Positions 7,049 through 13,033 of a stretch of 14,705 nt of DNA are shown here, in pieces. Each line of letters begins with the position of its first letter. The first letter of the stretch is position 1. This DNA comes from Bifidobacteriaceae bacterium (GTDB lineage Bacteria; Actinomycetota; Actinomycetes; Actinomycetales; WQXJ01). The translations under genes and the position numbers were made by a program. The stretch is from assembly GCA_031265345.1 (NCBI GenBank), contig JAISCU010000319.1, positions 1 to 14,705 on the forward strand, read 5' to 3'. The notes below the pieces were generated by a model. The model did not search any database. It saw only the letters and a program-made list of their open reading frames with translations, and was not told the origin of the DNA.

Positions 7049-7678
7049 CTAATGCGTCAGCTTGACCACGATGTCGAGCCCGTCGTCCGGGAAGTAGGTC
7101 CAAGTGGCAGTGAAGTCGCCCCAGGAGCCTTCTTGCTCGCCGTCCAGAGCAGCGGTGTGATCCATCCGGTACACCACTTCGCTCGCGATATCCAGGGCTT
7201 TGAGGATGCACGCCGTTCCGAGGACAGGCAAAGCGTCCGGGTCCGCCCGGTCACCTTCGCCATTCAGGACCAGAGTTCGCCCGCGGTCCTCCACCAGGCC
7301 CGATGGTGCGCCGCACTCTTCGACGGCGTCGGCGAACCGGGGGTCTGTGGAGAGCATTGACCTGGCCACCAAGAAGACAACGACACCGACCACGACGATA
7401 ATCGCGACGGCCATGATCCCGGTCCCGCCTGACCGCCTTCTTCTGGGCGCGGCCGGAACCGCCGAGGGCAGGGCCGCGAACTGTTGTGGCATCGATTGAA
7501 AGGCGGGCATGGGAGCAAGCGGAGAGGCCGACATGACCACTTGGGAATTGAACGGCGCGGGCTCCGAGGGAACCGCTTGCGGGGCTGGCTGGGTCTGCTC
7601 CGTCCAGCCCACACCGTTCCAGAATCGAAGAGTCGCAGGGATGCTGGGATCGGGGCGCCAGCCAGGCGATGAGTCCAC
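7049..7678 (-). CDS. DUF2510 domain membrane protein
   Basis: The product is 209 residues from a GTG start. Residues 5-28 (PGWRPDPSIPATLRFWNGVG, then WTEQ) are a DUF2510 motif, common at the N-terminus of actinobacterial membrane proteins and cytoplasmic here. A Pro/Ala/Gln-rich linker, a basic RRRR and one transmembrane helix (about 87-105) follow. The C-terminal 100 residues are predicted to be extracellular and contain two cysteines (EECGAPS, GTACILK), perhaps a disulfide, and no domain I recognise. There is no Shine-Dalgarno; on the coding strand TAACGT ends 6 nt before the GTG. The architecture parallels the propeller proteins: cytosolic motif, Pro-rich linker, one helix, external domain. 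Function is unknown. Confidence 0.8.
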   Translation of the reverse strand: MDSSPGWRPDPSIPATLRFWNGVGWTEQTQPAPQAVPSEPAPFNSQVVMSASPLAPMPAFQSMPQQFAALPSAVPAAPRRRRSGGTGIMAVAIIVVVGVVVFLVARSMLSTDPRFADAVEECGAPSGLVEDRGRTLVLNGEGDRADPDALPVLGTACILKALDIASEVVYRMDHTAALDGEQEGSWGDFTATWTYFPDDGLDIVVKLTH

Positions 7679-7683
7679 AGCGC

Positions 7684-7689
7684 CACGTT
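7684..7689 (-). promoter_or_regulatory. -10 hexamer TAACGT, leaderless candidate for the DUF2510 gene
   Basis: On the minus strand TAACGT is followed by 6 nt and then the GTG start at 7678. No ribosome-binding site is visible. Confidence 0.35.
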
Positions 7690-7891
7690 AGCGTTCGTAA
7701 GCGATGCGTGCCATGCGCACGTCACGGTTAGTACCAATAAGCCAATCAGGCGCGTTTCTGACCGAGCCCCACGGCGCCCAAGCCGCGCCGGGGAAAGCGG
7801 GCGGGGCTCGGGCGGACGGGAGAGCGGCATCGTCCATATGGGAGTCCCGCGCACCCGGACGGGCCAGCCGGGCCGACCGATGGAAAGAGCC

Positions 7892-8377
7892 CTACAAACC
7901 CAAGGGCGCGAGCAGTTTGGAGAATAAGCGATTGAACTCCTCGCGCTCGTCGGCGGTGAGGGGCGACATGAACTCGGTGCAGATCTGGGTGTGCCGGTCG
8001 ATGGCGCTCTCGACCAGGTCGAACCCCTTCTTGGTGAGCTGGACGTACATCTCGCGGCGGCTGTCGGGGTTGGGGACCCGCGCGACCAGTCGCTGCTCGA
8101 CCAACTTGTCGATCCGCTGGGTCACCGCCGAATTGGAGACCATGGCGAGCTCGGACAGGGCCCGGTGGGTGGCTCGGTGCGGCGCGGGCTGCCGCCTCAG
8201 AGTCGCCAGCACGTCGAAAGCCCACGATTGCATGCCCGCCTCGTGGTGGTAGCGGTCCAGGGCCTGGCCCAGCGCGTGGCGGAACCGGATGACCCGCGCG
8301 GTCGACGACATGCCGGTGGTGTCCGTTCCGGGCCTGGCATGGTTCCACTGGTCAATCAACATCCCTGACCGGTCCAT
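7892..8377 (-). CDS. MarR-family transcriptional regulator
   Basis: The product is 161 residues. The central winged helix-turn-helix is clear: HRALSELAMVSNSAVTQRID with KLVEQRLVARV, then the wing DSRREMYVQLTKKG. Long N- and C-terminal helices would form the dimer interface (FRHALGQALDRYHHEAGMQS; EEFNRLFSKLLAPLGL). The ATG at 8377 was chosen because GAGGAGCG precedes it; a longer open frame upstream has no support. MarR proteins are usually repressors released by phenolic compounds or oxidants. This one is divergent from a COG2910-like reductase, with an inverted repeat in the shared gap, so local control and autorepression are likely. Confidence 0.92.
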   Translation of the reverse strand: MDRSGMLIDQWNHARPGTDTTGMSSTARVIRFRHALGQALDRYHHEAGMQSWAFDVLATLRRQPAPHRATHRALSELAMVSNSAVTQRIDKLVEQRLVARVPNPDSRREMYVQLTKKGFDLVESAIDRHTQICTEFMSPLTADEREEFNRLFSKLLAPLGL

Positions 8378-8412
8378 GTGCGCTCCTCGATACCTGGGTT
8401 GACGTGCTGTGA

Positions 8413-8427
8413 ATGGTAGATTACCAT
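8413..8427. promoter_or_regulatory. Candidate MarR operator
   Basis: ATGGTA, 3 nt (GAT) and TACCAT form a perfect inverted repeat 36 nt upstream of the marR-like start, in the divergent gap. Size and symmetry fit a MarR dimer site. Confidence 0.55.
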
Positions 8428-8433
8428 CTGGAA

Positions 8434-8473
8434 ACAGTACAGAAACGAACTGTATATGACAGTAGAGTATAGA
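8434..8473. promoter_or_regulatory. ACTGTA/ACAGTA repeat cluster and possible -10 of the divergent promoter
   Basis: ACAGTA occurs at 8434-8439 and 8459-8464. TACAG (8438-8442) and CTGTA (8450-8454) form an inverted pair with a 7-nt spacer. TATAGA (8468-8473) is a plausible -10 for the rightward transcript. The segment is A+T-rich and could hold a second regulator site. Confidence 0.35.
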
Positions 8474-8481
8474 AGAGGACG

Positions 8482-8667
8482 ATGCCGTTCGCGGGCTTCC
8501 CGCTGACGGCAGGGCAAACGGGGGTGCGCCATGAGGCAGGTGAGTCAGGGATGACTGTGACGATGGGGTTGACGGGGTCTGGGTGGGCGACAGCCGAACC
8601 AGTCGCCGGGGCGCAGGCAGAACCCGTGGTGAGGGCGGCGGATGAATCTGGGGAGGCGCGGCCATGA
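8482..8667 (+). CDS. Possible small ORF (61 aa) leading the reductase operon
   Basis: The frame from ATG 8482 to TGA 8667 overlaps the next start by ATGA, and its codons are moderately G/C-ending. The product is Gly/Ala/Glu-rich with no known domain. A purine-rich AGAAGAGG lies only 3 nt before the ATG, which is too close for a good RBS. It may instead be 5' leader RNA. An ORF on the opposite strand also crosses it, so coding status is open. Confidence 0.3.
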   Translation: MPFAGFPLTAGQTGVRHEAGESGMTVTMGLTGSGWATAEPVAGAQAEPVVRAADESGEARP

Positions 8668-9308
8668 GGATCGTGATCCTGGGAGCGAACGGGCAAGTCG
8701 GCAAGGTTCTGGCCGGTGAAGCGTTGAGTCGGGGCCACATGGTGCTCGGTGTCACGCGGCAGACCCGCCCGACCGTGCTGGACCATGGCCGGGCCTTCCA
8801 TGTCCGAGGCGATGCTCGAAGCCCCGAATTGGCGCGGGCCGTCGCCTCGAGGGCGGACGTGGTGATCAACGCGTTGCGACCGCCCGAAGGTCAGGAATCG
8901 GATCTGGTGCCGCTGACGATGGCGATCCATCGGGCTTGCGCCGACCTCGGAGTGCGGCTGGTGGTCAGTGGCGGCGCGGCCTGCTTGCGGGCTGACGACC
9001 GCGCCGACGCTCCGCGCGTGATCGACACCCATCACGTTCAGGCCGCCTGGCGTGCGATCGCCCAGGCGTCGGCGGACCAATGGGACGCGTTGATGGCTGC
9101 CGACCCGGTTGGCAATTGGGTCTACATAGCGCCGCCCGCCAGCCTGATCGATGGCCCCAGATTCGGCGCGGTGCGCAAGTCGGCCGATGTCTTGGTGACC
9201 GATGGTGAGGGACGGTCTCGGCTGAGCTGGGCCGATTACTGTGCTCTCATCATGGAAGAGGTCGAGGCCCCGAGCGGGCATCGGCGACTCACCGGCGGCT
9301 ACTCATGA
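8664..9308 (+). CDS. NAD(P)-binding reductase of the COG2910 type (putative NADH-flavin reductase)
   Basis: The product is 214 residues. MRIVILGANGQVGKVL gives the Rossmann GxxGxxG (G7, G10, G13). GDARSPELARAVASRADVVI places the usual acidic residue and strand. RLVVSGGAACL, VYIAPPASLIDGPRFGAVRK and LSWADYCALIMEEVEAPSGH follow the order of COG2910 atypical short-chain dehydrogenases. It lacks the Y-x3-K of classical SDRs, as expected for this group. A GGGGAGG ribosome-binding site (8650-8656) supports the ATG at 8664. Its stop overlaps the next gene by ATGA, so the two are co-translated. With the divergent MarR gene it probably forms a redox or electrophile response unit. The substrate cannot be read from sequence. 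Confidence 0.85.
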   Translation: MRIVILGANGQVGKVLAGEALSRGHMVLGVTRQTRPTVLDHGRAFHVRGDARSPELARAVASRADVVINALRPPEGQESDLVPLTMAIHRACADLGVRLVVSGGAACLRADDRADAPRVIDTHHVQAAWRAIAQASADQWDALMAADPVGNWVYIAPPASLIDGPRFGAVRKSADVLVTDGEGRSRLSWADYCALIMEEVEAPSGHRRLTGGYS

Positions 9309-10195
9309 CCCGACCTGATATGGCACGGGCCGCCTCGACACGATCCGATGCCGCCCTGGCATGGTCCCGAGCAGGAGGTCCTGCCGCGCCGGTGTGCCGA
9401 AACTGCGGCGTCGAGAGCTTCGCGGCGGCGCGCGACCCGGCTTGGCCGTGCCCCATTTGCACCGACGAGCGCCAATTCCCCGAGCCCGCTGGCCAGGCTT
9501 GGCTGTCGCAGGAGGACTTGCGCGGGTATCGGATCGATGTGCGTCGGCTGGGCGGCGGCGCTTACGCCCTGTCGGTGGCGCCGAAGGCGGGGATCGGCCA
9601 GACCGCCTACCTGGTGTGGTCGGGCGACGGCTGGGTGCTGTGGGACCCGCTGCCCAAGGTGGACGATGCCGCGCTCGCAGCCCGCATCGCATCAGCAGAT
9701 GGCTGCGGGGCCGGGTTGGGCGGCATCACGGTGGAGGCCAGCCATCCGCACATGTTCGGCGCACAGAGTTCCTGGGCGGCGGCGTGCTCGGGAACCGTCT
9801 ACGTGAATGAGGCTGATTCGCAGTGGGTCGACGCACAATCGTTCCCTTATCGGTTCTGGAGCGGGACGGTGAGGGTCGGTGACCGGGTCGAGTTGGTGCA
9901 GCTCGGAGGGCATTTCCCGGGCTCGAGCTACCTGGTGTGGCGCTCGTTCGATGGTGCCGAGTGGCTGTTCGTGTCCGACACCACCCAAATCCGCCCGAAT
10001 GGCCGCTTCTGTTTCCAGTGGAGCTACCCGAACGCTCTGCCGCTCGGGGAGGGCGAGGTCCGATCCATGCTGGCGCGCCTCCCCGCGTTCGCCCCGACCC
10101 GCGCCTTTGACAACTTTGGGCACACGATCAGCGGCGACGTGCGCGAGGTGATCGTCCAGTCGGCGCTGCGCCACCTCGAACGCATCCGCGCCTGA
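9305..10195 (+). CDS. Zinc-ribbon / MBL-fold-like protein with altered metal motif
   Basis: The product is 296 residues. An N-terminal zinc ribbon (C31, C34, C49, C52, then TDERQF) is followed by a metallo-beta-lactamase-like domain of a subfamily I know with an N-terminal CPICEDERQ-like ribbon. The canonical HxHxDH is reduced to H147-P-H149-M-F-G, keeping two histidines. GGHFPGS (H203) and a SDTTQI segment (D225) occupy later metal-ligand positions. Normal two-metal hydrolysis is therefore doubtful, and it may bind one metal or act as a sensor or scaffold. It overlaps the reductase by 4 nt and ends 8 nt before a strong hairpin. The two genes form the operon facing the MarR regulator. Confidence 0.8.
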   Translation: MTRPDMARAASTRSDAALAWSRAGGPAAPVCRNCGVESFAAARDPAWPCPICTDERQFPEPAGQAWLSQEDLRGYRIDVRRLGGGAYALSVAPKAGIGQTAYLVWSGDGWVLWDPLPKVDDAALAARIASADGCGAGLGGITVEASHPHMFGAQSSWAAACSGTVYVNEADSQWVDAQSFPYRFWSGTVRVGDRVELVQLGGHFPGSSYLVWRSFDGAEWLFVSDTTQIRPNGRFCFQWSYPNALPLGEGEVRSMLARLPAFAPTRAFDNFGHTISGDVREVIVQSALRHLERIRA

Positions 10196-10203
10196 CGCTT
10201 CCT

Positions 10204-10240
10204 CTCAACCAAAAAGTCTCCAGACGACTTTCTGGTTGAG
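10204..10240 (+). terminator. Strong hairpin after the reductase/MBL operon
   Basis: CTCAACCA and TGGTTGAG outer arms, one A/C mismatch, AAAGTC and GACTTT inner arms, and a TCCAGAC loop give a near-continuous 15-position stem 8 nt after the stop codon. It lacks a U-tract, so it is either an actinobacterial-type terminator or a mobile palindromic repeat (see 10542-10574). Confidence 0.5.
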
Positions 10241-10431
10241 TGTCCGAAAACCGCGGCGATTCGCCTCGCCTTCGAGTTGAAGCCAATTCCGGACACAGCC
10301 GGCCAAGGTCGCCGATGACGCCGACTCGTCTACCTGCGCGAATGCTGGTGGCCGACCCAGCGGCATCGGGCAACGGTGTCCACAAGTGGCTGGGACTCGA
10401 CCCGGCCGCGAGTTGAAGCCAGTTGCGGACA
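10240..10431. repeat. Two copies of a 57-bp module bounded by GTGTCC / GGACA
   Basis: Units at 10240-10296 and 10376-10431 each start GTGTCC and end with the same 23-bp block (10273-10295 and 10409-10431, 21 of 23 identical, containing GAGTTGAAGCCA). The ends are mutually inverted. No open frame here has convincing codon use or a start signal. Confidence 0.55.
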
Positions 10432-10755
10432 ACGTCGGGCGGGGTCGGCCAGGAAGTGTGCCGGGTTGGCTTCTGGCTGAGCCCCCGACGCAGCGGACGA
10501 TGCCGCTCTCTCGGGTACCAGCGCAATCCCCGCCGGTCGCCCGCCCAGAAAGTCGTCTGGAGACTTTCTGGGCGCGCGGTTGGGACCACGCGCGGCCCGG
10601 TCGGGTACCAGCGCGACCCGATGTGGCGCTGGGGCTGGTCCGGCGGCATCGGACACGGCGTGGGGCAAACGTGGGGCGCGCTGGGGCCGGCTGGACGGCA
10701 TTGGCTATGGCAGTGTTGTGGTGGTCTTGCGGCGCTGGGAGGTTTGTCAACGGGA
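10241..10755. other. Gene-free repeat mosaic
   Basis: There is no supported gene on either strand. A 207-codon minus frame exists but its peptide just repeats the DNA modules. The region holds the 57-bp modules, the second hairpin, and a 14-bp direct repeat (TCGGGTACCAGCGC at 10511-10524 and 10601-10614) that brackets that hairpin. It also holds one copy of GGACGATGCCG (10495-10505). Confidence 0.55.
10542..10574. repeat. Second hairpin, reverse-oriented copy of the one at 10204
   Basis: CGCCCAGAAAGTC and its exact complement form a 13-bp stem around loop GTCTGGA, which is the reverse complement of the TCCAGAC loop at 10219-10225. The core is the same element inverted; the outer arms differ but still pair. 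It is not next to a gene end. Confidence 0.6.
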
Positions 10756-10785
10756 TTAGCCAGGCTGGCCGGGACCGTGTAATCT
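10756..10785 (+). promoter_or_regulatory. Probable promoter of the tRNA-Thr/tRNA-Met pair
   Basis: TTAGCC (10756-10761), 18 bp and TAATCT (10780-10785) end 10 nt before the mature tRNA-Thr 5' end. Confidence 0.4.
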
Positions 10786-10795
10786 CTGTTGGGCT

Positions 10796-10868
10796 GCCCC
10801 GATAGCTCAGTCGGCAGAGCGTCTCCATGGTAAGGAGAAGGTCAAGGGTTCGATTCCCTTTCGGGGCT
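10796..10868 (+). tRNA. tRNA-Thr (anticodon GGT)
   Basis: The tRNA is 73 nt. Acceptor GCCCCGA pairs with TCGGGGC, with discriminator T at 10868. D-stem GCTC/GAGC, anticodon stem TCTCC/GGAGA with loop ATGGTAA, and T-arm AAGGG-TTCGATT-CCCTT are all complete. CCA is not encoded. Confidence 0.95.
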
Positions 10869-10925
10869 CCGGTCGTTGCCCGGCCTTGCTCAGGTGCCTG
10901 GGACGGGCAGCAACACCGATCGCAC

Positions 10926-10999
10926 GGCGGGGTAGCTCAGACGGTTAGAGCGCACGACTCATAATCGTGAGGTCGGGGGTTCGATCCCCCCTCCCGCTA
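10926..10999 (+). tRNA. tRNA-Met (anticodon CAT), elongator type
   Basis: The tRNA is 74 nt. Acceptor GGCGGGG pairs with TCCCGCT using two G-U pairs (first and seventh). The anticodon stem CACGA/TCGTG encloses CTCATAA with CAT at 10960-10962. The T-stem is GGGGG/CCCCC. Position 1 is paired, unlike initiator tRNA. A lysidine-modified tRNA-Ile(CAT) is less likely given overall similarity to actinobacterial elongator Met. CCA is not encoded. It lies 57 nt after tRNA-Thr and is probably cotranscribed. Confidence 0.9.
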
Positions 11000-11306
11000 C
11001 TGTTTAGGCTGGTCAGAGGCTGTTTCCGGGAGTCGGCGAGGGGTCTCGGAAACGGCCGAACACACGAATTGCACACGATTCATTTGGGGTCGAATGACTT
11101 GCCGACGACGGAGAAGCGGCGTCCCGCGCCGGTCCTGCCCTGGGAAAGGTGCTGGCGGGTAGCCGCCACACCGACGCGCGGATTCGGTCGGAACCCGGTG
11201 GGTCGGCAACCATGCAGGTCGGCGCAAAGGGTCAGCGACGCGCCCGTGTAGCGCCGCGCGTCCCCGCGAGCGCCCAAGAAGCCCCACGTCCACGAAACCC
11301 CGAGAC
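11000..11306. other. Intergenic region without a recognisable gene
   Basis: Only a possible hairpin is seen (GTTTCCG 11022-11028 with CGGAAAC 11047-11053, 18-nt loop), which could end the tRNA transcript, and a TAGGCT hexamer at 11004-11009 without a start codon behind it. No frame has a supported start. Confidence 0.4.
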
Positions 11307-11525
11307 GTGACAGTCGCGTGCAACCAGCGGGTGCTGGACGGCGTGGCCGTGCATATGATGGAGAAGATTCACGGGTTCTACCAACCCGCTGCGGACGCCC
11401 TCATGAGGGCCTTGAACGAGACCCTCCCTGCCCCCTCCGCGACCCCGGCCCCGAGCACCCGCTTGGCCTGGTGGAGGCGGTATCATAGTTGGCGAGCCCT
11501 CCACCTGCGGGTGGCTGGGAAGTGA
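11307..11525 (+). CDS. Possible small hypothetical protein (72 aa)
   Basis: The frame from GTG 11307 to TGA 11525 has mostly G/C-ending codons and a plausible composition (VHMMEKIHGFYQPAADALMR, then RLAWWRRYHSW), but no family is recognised and no good RBS precedes it. A competing minus-strand frame covers it. It may be a gene fragment. Confidence 0.3.
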   Translation: MTVACNQRVLDGVAVHMMEKIHGFYQPAADALMRALNETLPAPSATPAPSTRLAWWRRYHSWRALHLRVAGK

Positions 11526-11686
11526 GGCCGAGACCCCCGCCGCATGACGGGACCCGGCCCTCGCGCTGCCCGCCCCCTCATCCAGCCATGCCGCGCGAAT
11601 CGGTGTCACGCGCTCGTTCTCTCAGCCCCAAGTGTGCCGAACGGCGGATCTTCGCCCGACCGCGTCCTCGGTGGTCGGCGCACGCT

Positions 11687-11719
11687 GGTGAACACTCGCT
11701 GAACAGTGGGTTAACTCTT
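11687..11719 (-). promoter_or_regulatory. PhoP-box-like triple 11-bp direct repeat
   Basis: GGTGAAC (11687), GCTGAAC (11698) and GGTTAAC (11709) recur at exact 11-bp steps, each followed by 4 variable bases. On the minus strand the units read GTTAACC, GTTCAGC and GTTCACC, close to the streptomycete PhoP direct-repeat unit. They lie about 47-79 bp upstream of the lipoprotein start, the usual activator position. Confidence 0.5.
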
Positions 11720-11753
11720 GCCCAGGACCGTTCCGCGAAGTGACCGGCCACCA

Positions 11754-11759
11754 TACGAT
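11754..11759 (+). promoter_or_regulatory. -10 hexamer TACGAT, leaderless candidate
   Basis: TACGAT ends 6 nt before the ATG at 11766, with no convincing Shine-Dalgarno between. Confidence 0.4.
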
Positions 11760-11765
11760 GAGCCC

Positions 11766-12155
11766 ATGACGATCCCAATCCGCGCGCTGATCGCGACCGT
11801 AACAGTACTCCTCCTGGCGGCCTGCTCCGTCACTGCGCCGCCCGAAACGGACGCTGACGGCCAGCGCCTGGATATCCTGACCGATCCGACGGAACAGAGC
11901 GAAGACAACTCGGTCGCCGATCTCCCGGACCCACCAGATGAGGCCGAGGACACCGAGCCTCGGGCGAACCTCAATGCGCCTGCTCTGGACGAGCCCGAGG
12001 CGGAACCGGCCGATACGGTGTACTACGAGAACTGCGCCGATGTTTGGAACCGCTTGGGGCGGCCCATCACCCCGGATGACCCGGGATACCGCGCCGGACA
12101 CGGGGCGCTTGACGCCAACGGCGACGGTGAGGGCTGCGAGACTGATCCCCGATAG
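11766..12155 (+). CDS. Excalibur-domain lipoprotein
   Basis: The product is 129 residues. The signal peptide ends in a lipobox LLAAC with the lipidated cysteine at C20, so the protein should be anchored outside the membrane. An acidic, Pro-rich spacer (about 21-85) leads to a C-terminal excalibur domain (86-129): YYENCADVW, PDDPGYRAGHGALD and DANGDGEGCE, with the paired cysteines C90 and C124 and the DxNxDG calcium-type loop. Excalibur domains are small extracellular putative calcium-binding modules, often attached to surface nucleases; here it stands alone. The transcript is probably leaderless and lies downstream of a PhoP-box-like array, suggesting control by an OmpR-type response regulator. 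Confidence 0.88.
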   Translation: MTIPIRALIATVTVLLLAACSVTAPPETDADGQRLDILTDPTEQSEDNSVADLPDPPDEAEDTEPRANLNAPALDEPEAEPADTVYYENCADVWNRLGRPITPDDPGYRAGHGALDANGDGEGCETDPR

Positions 12156-12201
12156 GGGGCGCGGATGGCGGCGCACCAAGCCGTCTTCAGTCCGACTTTA
12201 G

Positions 12202-12432
12202 TTCGAGGGGCCTGATCTGCGCGAGGCTTTGGAGGATCATGCCCGACGCTTGGACGATGCCGCCCGGCGGGTCAGGGGCCGCCAGGCGCTGTTGGAGTCC
12301 ATCACGCGGCAGATCGACGAGCAATCGCAGCCCGTCACTGTGGGCGAGCGCCGTGTGCGGTCGATGCGTGCGCTGCGCCTGCGCCGAGTCATCCCGGATT
12401 ACAACCAAGAGGGCGCGCTTTGGCGCGACTCC
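12202..12432 (+). pseudogene. Fragment of a MerR-family regulator (helix plus start of GyrI-like effector domain)
   Basis: The frame opens after a TAG at 12199 and has strongly coding codon use without a supported start. It reads DLREALEDHARRLDDAARRV then RQALLESITRQID, like the long dimerisation helix of MerR regulators. PVTVGERRVRSMRALRLRRV and IPDYNQEGALW follow, like the first strands of a GyrI/BmrR-type effector-binding domain. The N-terminal helix-turn-helix and most of the effector domain are missing. The frame runs on to 12510 but loses similarity after GALWRDSG. The assignment is from memory of the family and moderate. Confidence 0.45.
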
Positions 12433-12494
12433 GGCGCCCTGTCTTCAGGCTCATGCGCTCAATTGCGCGTAGACCCATGGGCCGGATTCCGGCG

Positions 12495-12500
12495 TAGGCT
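12495..12500 (+). promoter_or_regulatory. -10 hexamer TAGGCT, leaderless candidate
   Basis: TAGGCT ends 6 nt before ATG 12507. The intervening CGGAGA could act as a weak RBS only if transcription began further upstream. Confidence 0.4.
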
Positions 12501-12506
12501 CGGAGA

Positions 12507-12881
12507 ATGACGAAACGGATCAGCCTCATTCTTGATGACGCCGTGAAGAGCGAGGTATGGGACTTCGTGGCTCGTGGCACGCCCGCGCGGGAAGCGCTCG
12601 CGACCTGGGCCAAGGACCACGACTTGGGTCCGCTCAGCTCCGACGCGAGTGTGTGGCGGCCCTTGTTGCAGATTGGAGCCCGGACAGTGCGCGAGGCCGC
12701 CTTGGAAGACGGTTCCGGCAGACTGTCGGATTATTACTCCGAAACTGAGCCCGTCTCGGAACGGAGGGCGGCTCGTGATCGGCACGTCCGCCGGACTGAG
12801 GCGAAGCTGCGGACCTGCTTCGGGGGCAGGTGTTCCGGGTCGACCTGGGGCATTCCGGCGGCGCGCTCGGCTCGGCCATGA
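12507..12881 (+). CDS. Antitoxin-like protein, C-terminus probably altered
   Basis: The product is 124 residues. TKRISLILDDAVKSEVWDFV followed by REALATWAKDHDLG looks like a small ribbon-helix-helix antitoxin with a long helical tail (ERRAARDRHVRRTEAKLR). After about residue 102 the sequence becomes CFGGRCSGSTWG, which is the neighbouring toxin remnant read in another frame. The natural stop therefore seems to have been lost and the last 20 or so residues are probably not native. The overlap with a MazF-like start in another frame shows this was an antitoxin-toxin pair. Confidence 0.55.
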   Translation: MTKRISLILDDAVKSEVWDFVARGTPAREALATWAKDHDLGPLSSDASVWRPLLQIGARTVREAALEDGSGRLSDYYSETEPVSERRAARDRHVRRTEAKLRTCFGGRCSGSTWGIPAARSARP

Positions 12882-12922
12882 TGCGATCGGTGAGTCGAGC
12901 GCTGAGGATCGCACGGCCCTGA
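12812..12922 (+). pseudogene. Truncated MazF/PemK toxin remnant
   Basis: In the frame from 12812 the peptide begins DLLRGQVFRVDLGH, the N-terminal strand of MazF/PemK toxins, then diverges to SGGALGSAMMRSV and stops at TGA 12920-12922. The rest of the toxin (about 80 residues) is missing and there is no usable ATG or GTG before the motif; a TGA sits just upstream in the same frame. The antitoxin frame runs through it. Confidence 0.55.
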
Positions 12923-12925
12923 AGC
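12901..12925. repeat. 25-bp repeat, copy 1 (copy 2 at 13556-13580)
   Basis: The two copies match at 22 of 25 positions and share TGAGGATCGCAC and CTGAAGC. Copy 1 covers the end of the MazF remnant. They enclose the gap and the minus-strand TA pair. Confidence 0.55.
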
Positions 12926-13033
12926 GCGCCGGGCCTCGGAACGATCCGTCGGCACCAGCTGGACGATGCCGCCGTCCCAGACGCTGCTTACCGCCAGTCC
13001 CCTTGCCCATGCCAGCCGGCAAAGATGGCCTGA

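Noticed and set aside
8378..8869. Longer start for the MarR gene (325-codon frame)
   Set aside because: It would cover the operator and the divergent reductase gene. The ATG at 8377 has a good RBS and the normal MarR length.
10204..10614. CRISPR array
   Set aside because: Repeat copies are too few, in mixed orientation and irregularly spaced, and no cas gene is present.
10205..10828. 207-codon minus-strand ORF
   Set aside because: Its peptide repeats follow the DNA modules and hairpins, no domain is seen, and it runs into tRNA-Thr.
10976..11100. Phage or island attachment site at the 3' end of tRNA-Met
   Set aside because: No second copy of the tRNA 3' end and no integrase gene are in the window.
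11474..11530. Riboswitch-like hairpin near TATCAT and CCACC/GGTGG
   Set aside because: It matches no riboswitch class I can name, and no suitable gene follows.
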